In this document: positions 14,749 through 24,378 of the stretch, piece after piece
Numbering within the stretch: the first letter of the stretch is position 1
How the letters are laid out: each line of letters begins with the position of its first letter
Source of the DNA: Lysobacter arenosi
Lineage (GTDB): Bacteria; Pseudomonadota; Gammaproteobacteria; Xanthomonadales; Xanthomonadaceae
NCBI RefSeq assembly: GCF_016613475.2
Contig: NZ_CP071517.1
Span: 1,116,001 to 1,180,000 of the forward strand
Direction: 5' to 3'
Length of the DNA stretch: 64,000 bases
Program-made: the position numbers and the translations under genes
The notes under the pieces: generated by a model
What the model was told of the DNA's origin: nothing
The model's input: only the letters and a program-made list of their open reading frames with translations
Databases searched by the model: none

Positions 14749-16581
14749 ATGCCCACGCATATCGCCGTGCTCATTGGCGACGTGGTCGTTGCGCTGTTGC
14801 TGGGTGCACTGTCGACGCTGGGTTACGGCCTGCCTTCGCAGCATCTGCCGATGACCTTCGGCTACGCAGCGGTGCTGCTCGCGGCGGCATTGTTCGGCCG
14901 ACGATGCGCCTACCTGACCATCGTCGCGATCGTGACCATGGTGCTGCTGCGAGGTCTCCCGCGGCTCGGCCCGCTCGACATGGCCGCGTTCGCCGCGATC
15001 GCCACCATCCTCGCCTGGCTGGCAGCGGAGGTGCGGGCGCAGCGCCGGCCCGGCGATGTCCTGCAGCGCTTCCAGGCCGATCGCGACCAGCGCGCCCTGC
15101 TCGACCACCTGCCGAAGATGGTGTGGATCGCCGAACCCGACGGCACGATGCGCTACCACAACCGTTACTGGTACGAGTACACCGGACTGAGCGGCGACGA
15201 GGGTTGGCAGGCCATCGTCCATGCCGACGACATGCAGGCCGCCATGGAGGCCTGGCGCGATTCGATGGCGACCGCGCAGCCACTGAACCTGGAAATGCGC
15301 TTCCGTCGCGCCGACGGCAGCTATCGCTGGCATCTGGTCAAGGGCGTGCCCATCGTCGGCGCCGATGGCAAGGTGCATTGCTGGTACGGCGCCAGCACCG
15401 ACATCGAGGACCAGAAGCGGGCGCTGGAGACGCTTGCGCTCGCCAACCAGCGAATCAGTCGCTTCCTCGCCGTCCTCAGCCATGAGCTGCGCAACCCGCT
15501 GGCCGGCGTCACTACCGCTTCGGACCTGCTTCACCGCGAAGACGCCGATGAACCGCAACGGCAACAGGCCCTCGCCACGCTGCAACGCCAGAGCCAGCAC
15601 CTGCGACGCATGGTCGATGACCTGCTCGACATTTCGCGCGTGACCCAGGGCAAGGTCGAACTGCGCCGCAGCCTGGTGGAGATCGGCGAACTGCTCGATG
15701 AGGTCCATCGCGACAACCTGCACATCGCGCAGCAGCACGGCGTCATCCTGGTACCGCCCGAGCACGAGGGTACGTGCTACGTGCGTGGCGACCACGCCCG
15801 TCTGCGCCAGGTGCTCGACAATCTCGTCTCAAACGCCATCAAGGCCAGCGGACGCGGCCAGCGCGTCTTCCTGTCGGTCAGCGAGCGTGACGGCGAATCG
15901 ACGATCATCGTCCACGACGAAGGTCAGGGCCTGGACGAGGATTTCGTCGCGCGCATGTTCGAGCCGTTCGTCCAATCCCCCGCATGGCAATCGCGTGGAC
16001 TCGGCCTGGGGCTGAGCATCGTCAAGCACATCACCGAACTGCACGGTGGTCAGGTCAGCGTGCGCAGCGAGGGGCCCGGCCGTGGCTCCACGTTCTCCTT
16101 GAAGCTGCCATGCGAAGCGTCCGCAGAATGCGGCGCATGCGACGACGGCCCGGTGCAGATCGCTCCGGCCATCAAGGCCCATGTCCTCATCGTCGAGGAC
16201 GAGGTCCAGAATGCCGAGGCCTTGCAGACGCTGCTCGAACTGGAAGGCCACCGGGCCAGCATCGCCACGGACGCCGAGACCGCCCTGCGGATGTCGCGTG
16301 AGGATCCGGCCGATGTCGTCCTGTGCGACCTGGAACTGAAGGATGGAATGTCGGGTTATGACGTGGCACGAACCCTGCAGTCATCCGACAACCCGCCTTA
16401 TCTCGTCGCCTATAGCGGCTACGGCCAGCAAAGCGACCGGGACCGCACGCGTCTTGCCGGGTTCCAGCTGCATCTGGTGAAGCCGGCGACCATCGCCGAG
16501 ATCCTCGCCGCGATCGACGAAGGCCTGCGGCAACGTCACCTTGGATCGCGTGCAACCGCTTGGCCAGCGATCACATCGTAG
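14749..16581 (+). CDS. Hybrid sensor histidine kinase (PAS, HisKA, HATPase, receiver)
   Basis: A 610-aa membrane kinase. Three or four hydrophobic helices cover about 4-95, resembling a DUF4118-type sensor region with almost no periplasmic loop. A PAS domain follows (about 112-225, with RYHNRYWYEYTGLS and WHLVKGVPI). HisKA carries the phosphoacceptor His245 in LSHELRNPLAG; the HATPase domain has RQVLDNLVSNAIK (N box), DEGQGL (G1) and GLGLGLSI (G2). The C-terminal receiver has VEDE and Asp527 in LCDLELKDG. The start is ATG 14749 rather than an upstream in-frame start that would overlap the small gene. Likely partner: the sigma-54 regulator two genes upstream. Confidence 0.92.
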   Translation: MPTHIAVLIGDVVVALLLGALSTLGYGLPSQHLPMTFGYAAVLLAAALFGRRCAYLTIVAIVTMVLLRGLPRLGPLDMAAFAAIATILAWLAAEVRAQRRPGDVLQRFQADRDQRALLDHLPKMVWIAEPDGTMRYHNRYWYEYTGLSGDEGWQAIVHADDMQAAMEAWRDSMATAQPLNLEMRFRRADGSYRWHLVKGVPIVGADGKVHCWYGASTDIEDQKRALETLALANQRISRFLAVLSHELRNPLAGVTTASDLLHREDADEPQRQQALATLQRQSQHLRRMVDDLLDISRVTQGKVELRRSLVEIGELLDEVHRDNLHIAQQHGVILVPPEHEGTCYVRGDHARLRQVLDNLVSNAIKASGRGQRVFLSVSERDGESTIIVHDEGQGLDEDFVARMFEPFVQSPAWQSRGLGLGLSIVKHITELHGGQVSVRSEGPGRGSTFSLKLPCEASAECGACDDGPVQIAPAIKAHVLIVEDEVQNAEALQTLLELEGHRASIATDAETALRMSREDPADVVLCDLELKDGMSGYDVARTLQSSDNPPYLVAYSGYGQQSDRDRTRLAGFQLHLVKPATIAEILAAIDEGLRQRHLGSRATAWPAITS

Positions 16582-16711
16582 AAGCCATCTTCGCGGTGCC
16601 GCCTGATCCCCGTTAAGGCAACGCTTCGCGCGGCGTGCAGCGCAAAACCCATTCAGCGTTTCCCGGGTCGGACCACACTGCCTACACCGGTGCGGGCGTA
16701 ATTTCACTGCA

Positions 16712-17767
16712 ATGCGCATTGCCCAGATCGCCCCTCTCTACGAGGCCGTGCCGCCCCTGCTCTATGGTGGAACCGAGCGGGTGGTGGCGCACCTCACCGA
16801 TGCCCTCGTCGAGGAGGGCCATGAAGTCACGTTGTTTGCTTCGGCCGATACCTGCACTCGCGCCGAACTGGTGGCAATGCGCGACCAGGCCATCCGACTG
16901 GACCCGGCGCCCCTGAAGTCGGACCTGGCCGCGCACCTTTCGATGCTTCACGAAGTACGCAGACGCGCCGATGAATTCGACGTGCTGCATTTCCACGTCG
17001 ACCTGCTGCACTACCCGTTCTTCGAGCGCTGTGCGGAGAAGACCGTGACCACCCTGCACGGTCGCCTTGACCTGAAGGACCTGGCCGGCGCCCACGGCCG
17101 CTGGCCGCGGTTTCCGCTGGTGTCGATTTCGGACAGCCAGCGCCACTCGATGGAGGACCTGAACTGGGTCGACACCATCCACCACGGTTTGCCTGAGGAC
17201 CTGTACGACTTCTCGCCGCAGCCGCAGGGCGGATACCTCGCGTTCCTGGGCAGGATCTCGCCGGAGAAGCGCGTCGATCGCGCCATCGCCATCGCGTTGG
17301 CGGCGGGGCTGCCGCTTCGGATCGCCGCCAAGGTCGATTCGGTCGACCGCGCCTACTTCCACGCGGAGATCGAACCGCTGCTCGATTCTCCAGGCATCGA
17401 GTACATCGGCGAGATATCCGACACCGAGAAGAATCGCTTCCTGGGCGATGCCCTCGCCCTGCTCTTTCCGATCGACTGGCCTGAACCCTTCGGCCTGGTG
17501 ATGATCGAGGCGATGGCCTGCGGCACACCGGTGCTCGCCTGGAACTGCGGGTCGGTTCCGGAAGTCGTGGAACCGGGCGTGTCCGGATTCATCGTCTCCT
17601 CGGAAAGCGAGGCGGTGGCGACGCTGCCTGCCCTGCTCGCACTCGATCGCCGTGGTATCCGTGACAGCTTCGAGCGCAGGTTCACCTCGGCGGTGATGGC
17701 GCGGTCCTACATCGAGCTTTATTGGCGCCTGTTGCGTGAGGCCGCACAGCATCGTCGCACCGGCTGA
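16712..17767 (+). CDS. GT4-family glycosyltransferase
   Basis: A 351-aa retaining glycosyltransferase of the GT-B fold. The N-terminal part has the acceptor-side loop LLYGGTERVVAHLTDALVEEGHEVTLFAS; the C-terminal part has the donor-binding FLGRISPEKRVDRAI and the E-x7-E motif EPFGLVMIEAMACGTPVLA. The nucleotide sugar and acceptor are unknown. It sits 9 bp before the debranching-like enzyme gene, so both probably act on the same alpha-glucan or glycan. The ATG has no obvious Shine-Dalgarno, but the family start MRIAQIAPL is at this point. Confidence 0.9.
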   Translation: MRIAQIAPLYEAVPPLLYGGTERVVAHLTDALVEEGHEVTLFASADTCTRAELVAMRDQAIRLDPAPLKSDLAAHLSMLHEVRRRADEFDVLHFHVDLLHYPFFERCAEKTVTTLHGRLDLKDLAGAHGRWPRFPLVSISDSQRHSMEDLNWVDTIHHGLPEDLYDFSPQPQGGYLAFLGRISPEKRVDRAIAIALAAGLPLRIAAKVDSVDRAYFHAEIEPLLDSPGIEYIGEISDTEKNRFLGDALALLFPIDWPEPFGLVMIEAMACGTPVLAWNCGSVPEVVEPGVSGFIVSSESEAVATLPALLALDRRGIRDSFERRFTSAVMARSYIELYWRLLREAAQHRRTG

Positions 17768-17776
17768 GGGACGGGC

Positions 17777-19891
17777 ATGGATCCTTCCGCCGCGGCATCG
17801 CTCAACACCGGCTATGTCCTCAAGGACGGCGAAACGTTCGTCGTGGCCAATCGCCAGGGCGACATCGAGGGCGGCGCCGACGGCCATTTCCACAATGACA
17901 CGCGGATGCTGTCGCGGTTCCGGCTGAACCTTGGCGAGACCAGCCCGGTGCTGCTGAGCTCCTACGTCACGCGCGACAACGTCTTCTTTGTCGCCCACAT
18001 GACCAACCGTCTGCTGCCGCCGCTCGGCGGCACCTCCACCGGCGAAGGCCTGGTCTACATCAAGCGCGTCCGCTTCCTGCACGAAGACCGGATGTACGAG
18101 CGATTCAAGCTGCTCAACTACGGCAGCGAACCGGCGCACGTTCCGCTGTGCTTCGAGGTCGCCGCCGATTTCGCCGACATGTTCGAGGTCCGCGGAAGCA
18201 CGCGCCAGCGCCGCGGCGAGCTGCTGCCGGTGGAAGTGCTCGAGCACGGCCAGGTCTTCCGCTACCGCGGCCTCGACGAGCAGCTCCGCACTTCCTGCGT
18301 GACCTTCTCCGACCTGCCCGACCACGTCGGTGGCTCCGAGGCGAATTTCGTCGTCACGCTCGCGCCCGGCGCGCGACGGGTCATGTTCGTCGAGGTGGGC
18401 AGCGAGCAGGCGCCGGCCGACCGCAGCCGTTTCCGCGCGGCGGCCGCACAGGCGCGCAAGCGCATGCGCCTTCGCAACCGGCGCAGCGCCCGGATCCACA
18501 GCGAAGGCCCGCTGTTCAATGACTGGATGGAGCGATCGCGCGCCGACCTGACCATGCTGACCAGCGAGCTGGACACCGGTCCCTATCCGTACGCCGGCAT
18601 TCCCTGGTTCTCAACGCCATTCGGCCGCGACGCGGTGATCACCGCGCTGCAGACGCTGTGGCTGGATCCGCAACTGGCGTGTGGTGTGCTGACCTTCCTG
18701 GCGCGCCACCAGGCGCAGGAAGAGTCGTCATTCATGGACTCCTCGCCCGGCAAGATCATGCACGAGACGCGCAAGGGCGAAATGTCGGCGCTGGGCGAGT
18801 TGCCATTCGGGCGCTACTACGGCGGCGTCGATACCACGCCGTTGTTCGTCGGCCTGGCCGGTGCCTATCTGGAACGCACCGGTGACCTCGCCCTCATCGA
18901 ATCGATCTGGCCGGCGCTGGAAGCGGCCACGGCGTGGATCGAGCGCGTGTGCGATGCCAACCCGGCCGGCTTCCTGGACTACGCACGCGGTGAAACCAGT
19001 GGTCTGTCCAATCAGGGCTGGAAGGACAGTTCCGACTCGGTGTTCCATGCCGACGGTCGATCGCCGCAAGGGCCGATCGCCCTGGTCGAAGTACAGGGGT
19101 ACGCATTCGCGGCGCTGCGCGCGATGGCCGCCATGGCACGGATGCGCGGCGCCGAGGCCAAGGCCGACGCCTGGGCGCAACGGGCCGAGCGCCTTCGGAC
19201 CGAAGTCGAGCGACGTTTCTGGATGGCCGACAGCAACTTCTATGGCATCGCCATCGACGGCGCCGGTGAGTTGTGCGCGGTGCGCGCCAGCAATGCCGGA
19301 CACCTGCTTTACAGCGGCCTGCCAGACAGCGAACGCGCTGCCGCGGTGACGACGCAATTGCTCGACGCGCCGTTCTTCAGTGGCTGGGGCATCCGCACCC
19401 TGGCCCAGGACCAGGCGCACTACAACCCGATGTCGTATCACAACGGTTCGGTATGGCCGCACGATTCGGCCATCTGCGCCGCCGGCATCGCCGCCTACGG
19501 CCCGCGCTCGGGCGCGGTGCGCCTGCTGCGCGGTGCGTTCGAGGCGGCGGTGCACTTCAACATGCGCCTGCCGGAGCTGTTCTGCGGTTTCCCGCGCTCG
19601 CACGGCAGTGCTCCGGTTGCCTACCCCGTGGCATGCCTGCCGCAGGCCTGGGCGGCCGGATCGGCATTCATGCTGGTACAGGCGTGCCTGGGGATCACGA
19701 TCGATGGGGCGCAGTCGGAGATCCTGCTCGACCGCCCGCAGTTGCCTGTCGGCATCGACGAGATCGTGGTGCGTCGCGTGCCGATCGCCGACACTCACGT
19801 CCACCTCGTCCTCAAGCGCTTGAACGAGCGCGTGGGCGTATTCGTCGAAGGTCCCGGCACGGACAGTGTGTCGGTGCGGATCAAGGGCTGA
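17777..19891 (+). CDS. Glycogen-debranching-type amylo-alpha-1,6-glucosidase
   Basis: A 704-aa soluble enzyme. The N-terminal beta domain (about 1-230: GYVLKDGETFVVANRQGDI, FHNDTRMLSRFRL) matches the N-terminal domain of bacterial debranching enzymes, and the rest is an (alpha/alpha)6 barrel with PYPYAGIPWFSTPFGRDAVITALQTLW, GEMSALGELPFGRYYGG and NQGWKDSSDSVFHADG, all typical of the amylo-alpha-1,6-glucosidase family. It would hydrolyse alpha-1,6 branches or related glycosidic bonds in the cytoplasm. It follows the GT4 gene closely with a GAGGGA ribosome-binding site. Exact substrate uncertain. Confidence 0.9.
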   Translation: MDPSAAASLNTGYVLKDGETFVVANRQGDIEGGADGHFHNDTRMLSRFRLNLGETSPVLLSSYVTRDNVFFVAHMTNRLLPPLGGTSTGEGLVYIKRVRFLHEDRMYERFKLLNYGSEPAHVPLCFEVAADFADMFEVRGSTRQRRGELLPVEVLEHGQVFRYRGLDEQLRTSCVTFSDLPDHVGGSEANFVVTLAPGARRVMFVEVGSEQAPADRSRFRAAAAQARKRMRLRNRRSARIHSEGPLFNDWMERSRADLTMLTSELDTGPYPYAGIPWFSTPFGRDAVITALQTLWLDPQLACGVLTFLARHQAQEESSFMDSSPGKIMHETRKGEMSALGELPFGRYYGGVDTTPLFVGLAGAYLERTGDLALIESIWPALEAATAWIERVCDANPAGFLDYARGETSGLSNQGWKDSSDSVFHADGRSPQGPIALVEVQGYAFAALRAMAAMARMRGAEAKADAWAQRAERLRTEVERRFWMADSNFYGIAIDGAGELCAVRASNAGHLLYSGLPDSERAAAVTTQLLDAPFFSGWGIRTLAQDQAHYNPMSYHNGSVWPHDSAICAAGIAAYGPRSGAVRLLRGAFEAAVHFNMRLPELFCGFPRSHGSAPVAYPVACLPQAWAAGSAFMLVQACLGITIDGAQSEILLDRPQLPVGIDEIVVRRVPIADTHVHLVLKRLNERVGVFVEGPGTDSVSVRIKG

Positions 19892-19937
19892 ACCGGCGTG
19901 GTCGCATGCAGCGCCTGCCCGCGTTAAACTGCGGCCC

Positions 19938-20375
19938 ATGCCCCTGCGTGCATTCCTGCTCCGTGCGCTGCTCTGCCTCAGCCTGGTCCTCAATGGATCG
20001 GGCTACGCGGTCGCGTCCACGCAGATGCAGCTGACGCATGTGGCGGCAACGCAGGCTTCGCTGGCTGCGGCTGCGCAGCTTGCCCCGCCCTGCCACGAGC
20101 AGCGCCACGACAACAATGCCGCACCGTCCATGCACCTGATGGTGGACATGGCATCGTCCGCCGCCGCTTGCGATGACAGCCAGGGCAGCCACGCTTCTCC
20201 TGACTGCTGCCAGTCGTCGCAATGCGCGTGTGATTGCCTGCAGTACGCGACGGCCACCCTTGCCGACGTACCCGCCCTGCCCGCCGTGATCGAGCACGCA
20301 GCGGAAATTCGTGCGCTGAGTCCCAGCCACGTCGCTCCGGCGCTCGCAAATCCGATACGACCTCCGATTGTCTGA
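19938..20375 (+). CDS. copL: CopL-family metal-binding regulatory protein
   Basis: A 145-aa protein with a signal peptide (about 1-26) and a Cys/His/Met-rich middle: PPCHEQRHDN, MHLMVDM, CDDSQGSHASPDCCQSSQCACDC. That pattern and its position directly before copA-copB match CopL of Xanthomonas, which is needed for copper-induced expression of copAB. How it senses copper is not settled; the RNA leader as well as the peptide may matter. The ATG at 19938 was chosen because the signal peptide begins there. It ends 108 bp before copA. Confidence 0.82.
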   Translation: MPLRAFLLRALLCLSLVLNGSGYAVASTQMQLTHVAATQASLAAAAQLAPPCHEQRHDNNAAPSMHLMVDMASSAAACDDSQGSHASPDCCQSSQCACDCLQYATATLADVPALPAVIEHAAEIRALSPSHVAPALANPIRPPIV

Positions 20376-20483
20376 GTGCCCGGCGCCACTGGTGCCGGCG
20401 TTCCATGGCGTTGATGCCGCACGACCGCGTTGCGGTCGGCATTGCGCACCCGCACTCGTTTGCACTACACGGAGCTTTCCCTG

Positions 20484-22319
20484 ATGTCTTTTGATCCCTC
20501 TGCCCCGGATTCGGCGCCGAGCCAGTCCCGCCGCCGCTTCGTCACCGGCCTGTCGGTCGGTGGCGTTGCCGCCGGCCTGGGCCTGTGGCGCCTGCCCGCG
20601 ATGGCCAACCCGGGCCTCGCGACCGCGCCGCAGGTCCTGACCGGCACGCAGTTCGACCTTTCCATCGGCGCCGCCGCCGTCAACTTCACCGGCCATGTCC
20701 GGCCCGCGGTCACCGTCAACGGCTCGTTGCCCGCGCCGATCCTGCGCTGGCGCGAAGGCGACACGGTGACGCTGCGCGTGGCCAACCGCCTCGACGTTGC
20801 CAGCTCCGTGCATTGGCACGGCATCCTGCTGCCGGCCAACATGGACGGCGTGCCCGGCCTGAGCTTCGACGGCATCCATCCCGGCGAAACGTTCGTCTAC
20901 CGCTTCGACATCCGGCAGTCGGGCACCTACTGGTATCACAGCCACTCGCTGTTCCAGGAACAGGCGGGGCTGTACGGCGCGATCGTGATCGACCCGCGCG
21001 AACCCGCACCGTACCGGCACGACCGCGAGCACGTCATCCTGCTGTCCGACTGGACCGACAAGGATCCGGCGGCGCTGTTCCGGCGCCTGAAGAAGATGTC
21101 GGAGTACGACAACCACTACAAGCGCACGGTCGGCGATTTCTTCCGCGATGCCGATCGCGACGGCCTGCCGGCCACGCTGCGCGATCGCGGTGAATGGGGC
21201 CGGATGCGGATGACACCGACCGACCTGTCGGACGTCAACGCCAATACCTATACCTACCTGCTCAACGGCCAGGCGCCGGCAGGCAACTGGACCGGGCTGT
21301 TCCGCAGCGGCGAGAAGGTGCTGCTGCGCTTCATCAACGGCTCGGCGATGAGCTACTTCGACGTGCGCATCCCGGGGCTGAAGATGACGGTGGTGGCCGC
21401 CGACGGTCAGTACATCCATCCCGTGACGGTCGATGAGTTCCGCATTGCCGTGGCCGAAACATTCGACGTCATCGTCGAGCCCAGCGGCCAGGATGCCTAC
21501 GCGATCTTCGCCCAGGACATGGGCCGCACCGGCTATGCACGCGGCACGCTGGCGGTGCGCCAGGGACTGGAAGCACCGCTGCCGGCGCTGGATCCGCGAC
21601 CGATCCTGACGATGTCCGACATGGGCCACGGCGGTCACGGCGGCGGCAAGGGCATGGAAGGTGGGTGTGGCGCCAACATGGGCGCAGGCATGAAGGGCAT
21701 GGAAGGCGGTTGCGGCGCGAACATGGGTCATGACAGCACGGGCCATGGAAGCACCGGCCATGACATGCAGGCTATGGATCACTCCGGCGGCGGCATGCAG
21801 TCACACCCGGCCAGCGAAACCGGCAATCCGCTGGTAGACATGCAAACCATGTCGCCGCTGCCGAAACTGGACGATCCCGGCATCGGGCTTCGCGACAACG
21901 GTCGCACGGTGCTCACCTACGCCGCGATGAAGAGCCTGTTCGACGACCCCGACGGCCGCGATCCCAGTCGCACGCTCGAACTGCACCTGACCGGGCACAT
22001 GGAAAAGTTCGCCTGGTCGTTCAATGGCCAGAAGTTCATGGATGCCGAACCGTTGCGGCTGAACTACGGCGAGCGCATGCGGATCGTGCTGGTCAACGAC
22101 ACCATGATGACCCACCCGATTCATCTGCACGGTCTGTGGAGCGACCTGGAAGACGAGCACGGCAACTTCCACCTGCGCAAGCACACCATCGACATGCCGC
22201 CGGGCACGAAGCGCAGCTATCGCGTTCGCGCCGACGCGCTCGGCCGATGGGCGTACCACTGCCACCTGCTCTACCACATGGAAGCGGGAATGATGCGCGA
22301 AGTGCGGGTGGAGGAATGA
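20484..22319 (+). CDS. copA: Copper-resistance multicopper oxidase CopA (PcoA type)
   Basis: A 611-aa periplasmic oxidase that oxidises Cu(I) and binds copper. A Tat signal (SRRRFVTGLSVGG, residues 15-27) directs folded export. The cupredoxin ligands are visible: HWHGILLPANMDGVPG, YWYHSHS, and C-terminal HPIHLHGLW with HCHLLYHMEAGMM. Between them lies a Met/His/Gly-rich copper-binding insert (about 375-440) in which KGMEGGCGANMG occurs twice. The start at ATG 20484 has GGAG 9 bases upstream; an upstream in-frame start lacks one. copB follows with a short overlap or gap. Not to be confused with the Cu(I)-ATPase at 25774. Confidence 0.95.
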   Translation: MSFDPSAPDSAPSQSRRRFVTGLSVGGVAAGLGLWRLPAMANPGLATAPQVLTGTQFDLSIGAAAVNFTGHVRPAVTVNGSLPAPILRWREGDTVTLRVANRLDVASSVHWHGILLPANMDGVPGLSFDGIHPGETFVYRFDIRQSGTYWYHSHSLFQEQAGLYGAIVIDPREPAPYRHDREHVILLSDWTDKDPAALFRRLKKMSEYDNHYKRTVGDFFRDADRDGLPATLRDRGEWGRMRMTPTDLSDVNANTYTYLLNGQAPAGNWTGLFRSGEKVLLRFINGSAMSYFDVRIPGLKMTVVAADGQYIHPVTVDEFRIAVAETFDVIVEPSGQDAYAIFAQDMGRTGYARGTLAVRQGLEAPLPALDPRPILTMSDMGHGGHGGGKGMEGGCGANMGAGMKGMEGGCGANMGHDSTGHGSTGHDMQAMDHSGGGMQSHPASETGNPLVDMQTMSPLPKLDDPGIGLRDNGRTVLTYAAMKSLFDDPDGRDPSRTLELHLTGHMEKFAWSFNGQKFMDAEPLRLNYGERMRIVLVNDTMMTHPIHLHGLWSDLEDEHGNFHLRKHTIDMPPGTKRSYRVRADALGRWAYHCHLLYHMEAGMMREVRVEE

Positions 22320-22321
22320 GC

Positions 22322-23242
22322 ATGCTGAATTCCCTGCCCCACCCCATGCTCGGTGCTGCTCTCGCGCTTGCCCTGGCAACGCCGGCCTGGGCACAGGACC
22401 ACTCGCATCACGCCCAGCCGCAGCCCAAGGTTGCAGATCAGCATGCGGATCACTCTGATTCCGCACCGACACAGGAGCCTGTGCACGATCACGCAGCGAT
22501 GGGTCACGACTCATCCGACCAGGCCCTCGTTCCCGTCGAACCCATCCCGCCGGTCACCGACGCCGATCGCGCCGCAGCGTTCCCCGATCTGGCCCACTCG
22601 ATGGAGCACGGCGCCGGGATCAACCATTACGTGCTGATCGACCGCCTCGAAGCGGTCAACCTCGACCAGGGCAGCGGCGAAGCCTGGGAACTGCAGGGCT
22701 GGGCCGGTGGCGACATCAACCGCTTCTGGTTCCGCAGCGAAGGCGAGCGCGCACGCGGCCACACCGAATCGGCCGACGTCGAGCTGCTGTACGGGCACAG
22801 CGTGTCGCCGTGGTGGGATCTCGTCGCCGGCGTGAAGCACGACTTCAAGCCGGGCGATTCGCAGACCTGGGCCGCCCTTGGCGTGCAGGGCATGTCGCCC
22901 TACAAGTTCGAGATCGAGGCCACCGCGTACCTGGGCCAAGGCGGCCGCAGTGCCGCCAGCTTCGAAGCCGAGTACGACGTGCTGCTGACCAACCGCCTGA
23001 TCCTGCAACCGTTGCTGGAGGTCGAGCTGTACGGCAAGGACGATCCTCGCCGCGGCATCGGCTCGGGTCTGAGTACGGTCGAGGCCGGGTTGCGCCTGCG
23101 CTACGAGATCACCCGACAGTTCGCGCCGTACATCGGCGTGAGCCATGAGCGTGCCTTCGGCGACACCGCGGACTATCGGCGTGACGAAGGCGAGGATAGC
23201 CGCGATACCCGCTTTGTCGCGGGCCTGAGGTTCTGGTTCTGA
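22322..23242 (+). CDS. copB: Copper-resistance outer-membrane protein CopB
   Basis: A 306-aa outer-membrane beta-barrel. A signal peptide (about 1-22, ends PAWAQ) is followed by a His/Asp-rich copper-binding segment (about 23-70: DHSHHAQ, DQHADHSD, HDHAAMGHD) and a barrel domain with the CopB-family blocks WELQGWAGGDINRFWFRSEGE, ELLYGHSVSPWWDLVAGVKHD and a terminal FVAGLRFWF. I prefer ATG 22322, which has GGAGG with a 7-base spacer; the ATG at 22316 overlaps the copA stop but lies only 1 base from GGAGG. It acts with CopA to sequester or export copper. Confidence 0.93.
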   Translation: MLNSLPHPMLGAALALALATPAWAQDHSHHAQPQPKVADQHADHSDSAPTQEPVHDHAAMGHDSSDQALVPVEPIPPVTDADRAAAFPDLAHSMEHGAGINHYVLIDRLEAVNLDQGSGEAWELQGWAGGDINRFWFRSEGERARGHTESADVELLYGHSVSPWWDLVAGVKHDFKPGDSQTWAALGVQGMSPYKFEIEATAYLGQGGRSAASFEAEYDVLLTNRLILQPLLEVELYGKDDPRRGIGSGLSTVEAGLRLRYEITRQFAPYIGVSHERAFGDTADYRRDEGEDSRDTRFVAGLRFWF

Positions 23243-23253
23243 GTGAGCGTGGC

Positions 23254-23277
23254 CGGTCCGTCAACGACGACGGGCCG
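23254..23277. terminator. Shared hairpin between copB and aqpS
   Basis: CGGTCCGTC (23254-23262) and GACGGGCCG (23269-23277) pair over nine positions with one G-T wobble and a 6-base loop. It lies between the convergent copB and ars operons and overlaps the aqpS stop. There is no T-tract. Confidence 0.4.
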
Positions 23278-23983
23278 ACCACCACTTCACCAGTGACGGC
23301 GGTACTGCGCTACGCGCCTGCTTGTCCAAGGGCACCAGCAACTGCGTGACCGCCAGTGCTGCCAGCGCACCGACGACCTGCGCCGCGATGAAGCCGAGGA
23401 TGTCGTCCGGGCGGATGCCTGCGAAAGTGCGGGTCAACGCCCGCGCCACGGTGACCGCGGGATTTGCGAACGACGTGCTCGCGGTGAACCAGTACGCCGC
23501 GAAGATGTAACAGGCGACCAGCGCCGGCACCGCGCCAGGCCGATGCCGAACGCCGAGCAGGATCGTCAGCAGCAGGCCGAACGTGGCAACCGCCTCGCTG
23601 AGCCACTGCGAGGCCCCGCTGCGCACATGGTCACCGGGCTGGATCAACTCCAGCCCGAACATGGCGTGCGCGAGGACCACGCCAGCGACGGCGGCGACCA
23701 GTTGCACCGCGATGTAGGCCACGGCGACTTCGCCGCGCAGTTCGCCGCGGGCACGCATGGCCAGCGTGACCACCGGATTGAAGTGCGCGCCGGAGATCGG
23801 ACCGAACAACACGATCAGGACGTACAGCGCTGCGCCCGTTGCGGCGGCATTGGCCAGCAACGCGATGCCATCGTTGCCCGCCGACAGCTCAACGCCCATG
23901 ATCCCCGAGCCCACCACCGTCGCCAGCAGCAACGCAGTGCCGATGAACTCGGCGGTCAGCCTTTGCAGCAGCGTCGCTTGCAT
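23261..23983 (-). CDS. aqpS: Aquaglyceroporin-like channel AqpS of the ars operon
   Basis: A 240-aa MIP-family channel with six membrane helices and two half-helices. The pore motifs are NPV (residues 69-71, in HFNPVVT) and NPA (174-176, in FANPAVTVAR), with the selectivity Arg after the second. Channels of this type in ars operons, such as Sinorhizobium AqpS, let arsenite leave the cell by diffusion and replace an ArsB/Acr3 pump; no such pump is in this operon. The last gene of the operon; its ATG at 23983 overlaps the arsC stop as TGATG. Confidence 0.85.
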   Translation of the reverse strand: MQATLLQRLTAEFIGTALLLATVVGSGIMGVELSAGNDGIALLANAAATGAALYVLIVLFGPISGAHFNPVVTLAMRARGELRGEVAVAYIAVQLVAAVAGVVLAHAMFGLELIQPGDHVRSGASQWLSEAVATFGLLLTILLGVRHRPGAVPALVACYIFAAYWFTASTSFANPAVTVARALTRTFAGIRPDDILGFIAAQVVGALAALAVTQLLVPLDKQARSAVPPSLVKWWSARRR

Positions 23984-24378
23984 CACAACTGCGCCAGCAG
24001 GTTCTTCACCCGCAACGAGATCTCGTCGCGCACGGCGCGGTAGCCGTCATCGTCCATGTGCTTGGGATCGGGCAAGGCCCAGTCCTCGCGGCGCTTGGCC
24101 GGCACCCACGGACAGTCATCGCCGCAGCCCATGGTGATGACGGCATCGAACTCGCCTTCGACCTCGTCCAGCGACTTGGAGGCGTGCCCGCCCAGGTCGT
24201 AGCCAAGCTCGGACATGAAGCGGACCGCCTTCGGGTTGATCTGGCCCGACGGTCTAGAACCCGCGCTCAGCGCTTCGACGCCGTCACCGCCATGGATGTG
24301 GGCGAAGGCCTCGGCCATCTGGCTGCGGTTGGCGTTTTCCACACACACAAACAACACACGTTTCATGGTCGTACTCAT
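23983..24378 (-). CDS. arsC: Arsenate reductase, low-molecular-weight phosphatase type
   Basis: A 131-aa cytoplasmic enzyme that reduces arsenate to arsenite. The phosphatase-like P-loop is C12-VENANR18 (C-x5-R) in VLFVCVENANRSQMAEAF; a second redox Cys pair, C85 and C89, sits in ITMGCGDDCPW, and DWALPDPK supplies the catalytic Asp. I chose ATG 24378; an in-frame ATG at 24366 is possible and neither has a strong ribosome-binding site, so translation is probably coupled to the overlapping arsN2 end. Reduced arsenite would exit through AqpS. The reductant (thioredoxin or other) cannot be told from sequence alone. Confidence 0.88.
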   Translation of the reverse strand: MSTTMKRVLFVCVENANRSQMAEAFAHIHGGDGVEALSAGSRPSGQINPKAVRFMSELGYDLGGHASKSLDEVEGEFDAVITMGCGDDCPWVPAKRREDWALPDPKHMDDDGYRAVRDEISLRVKNLLAQL

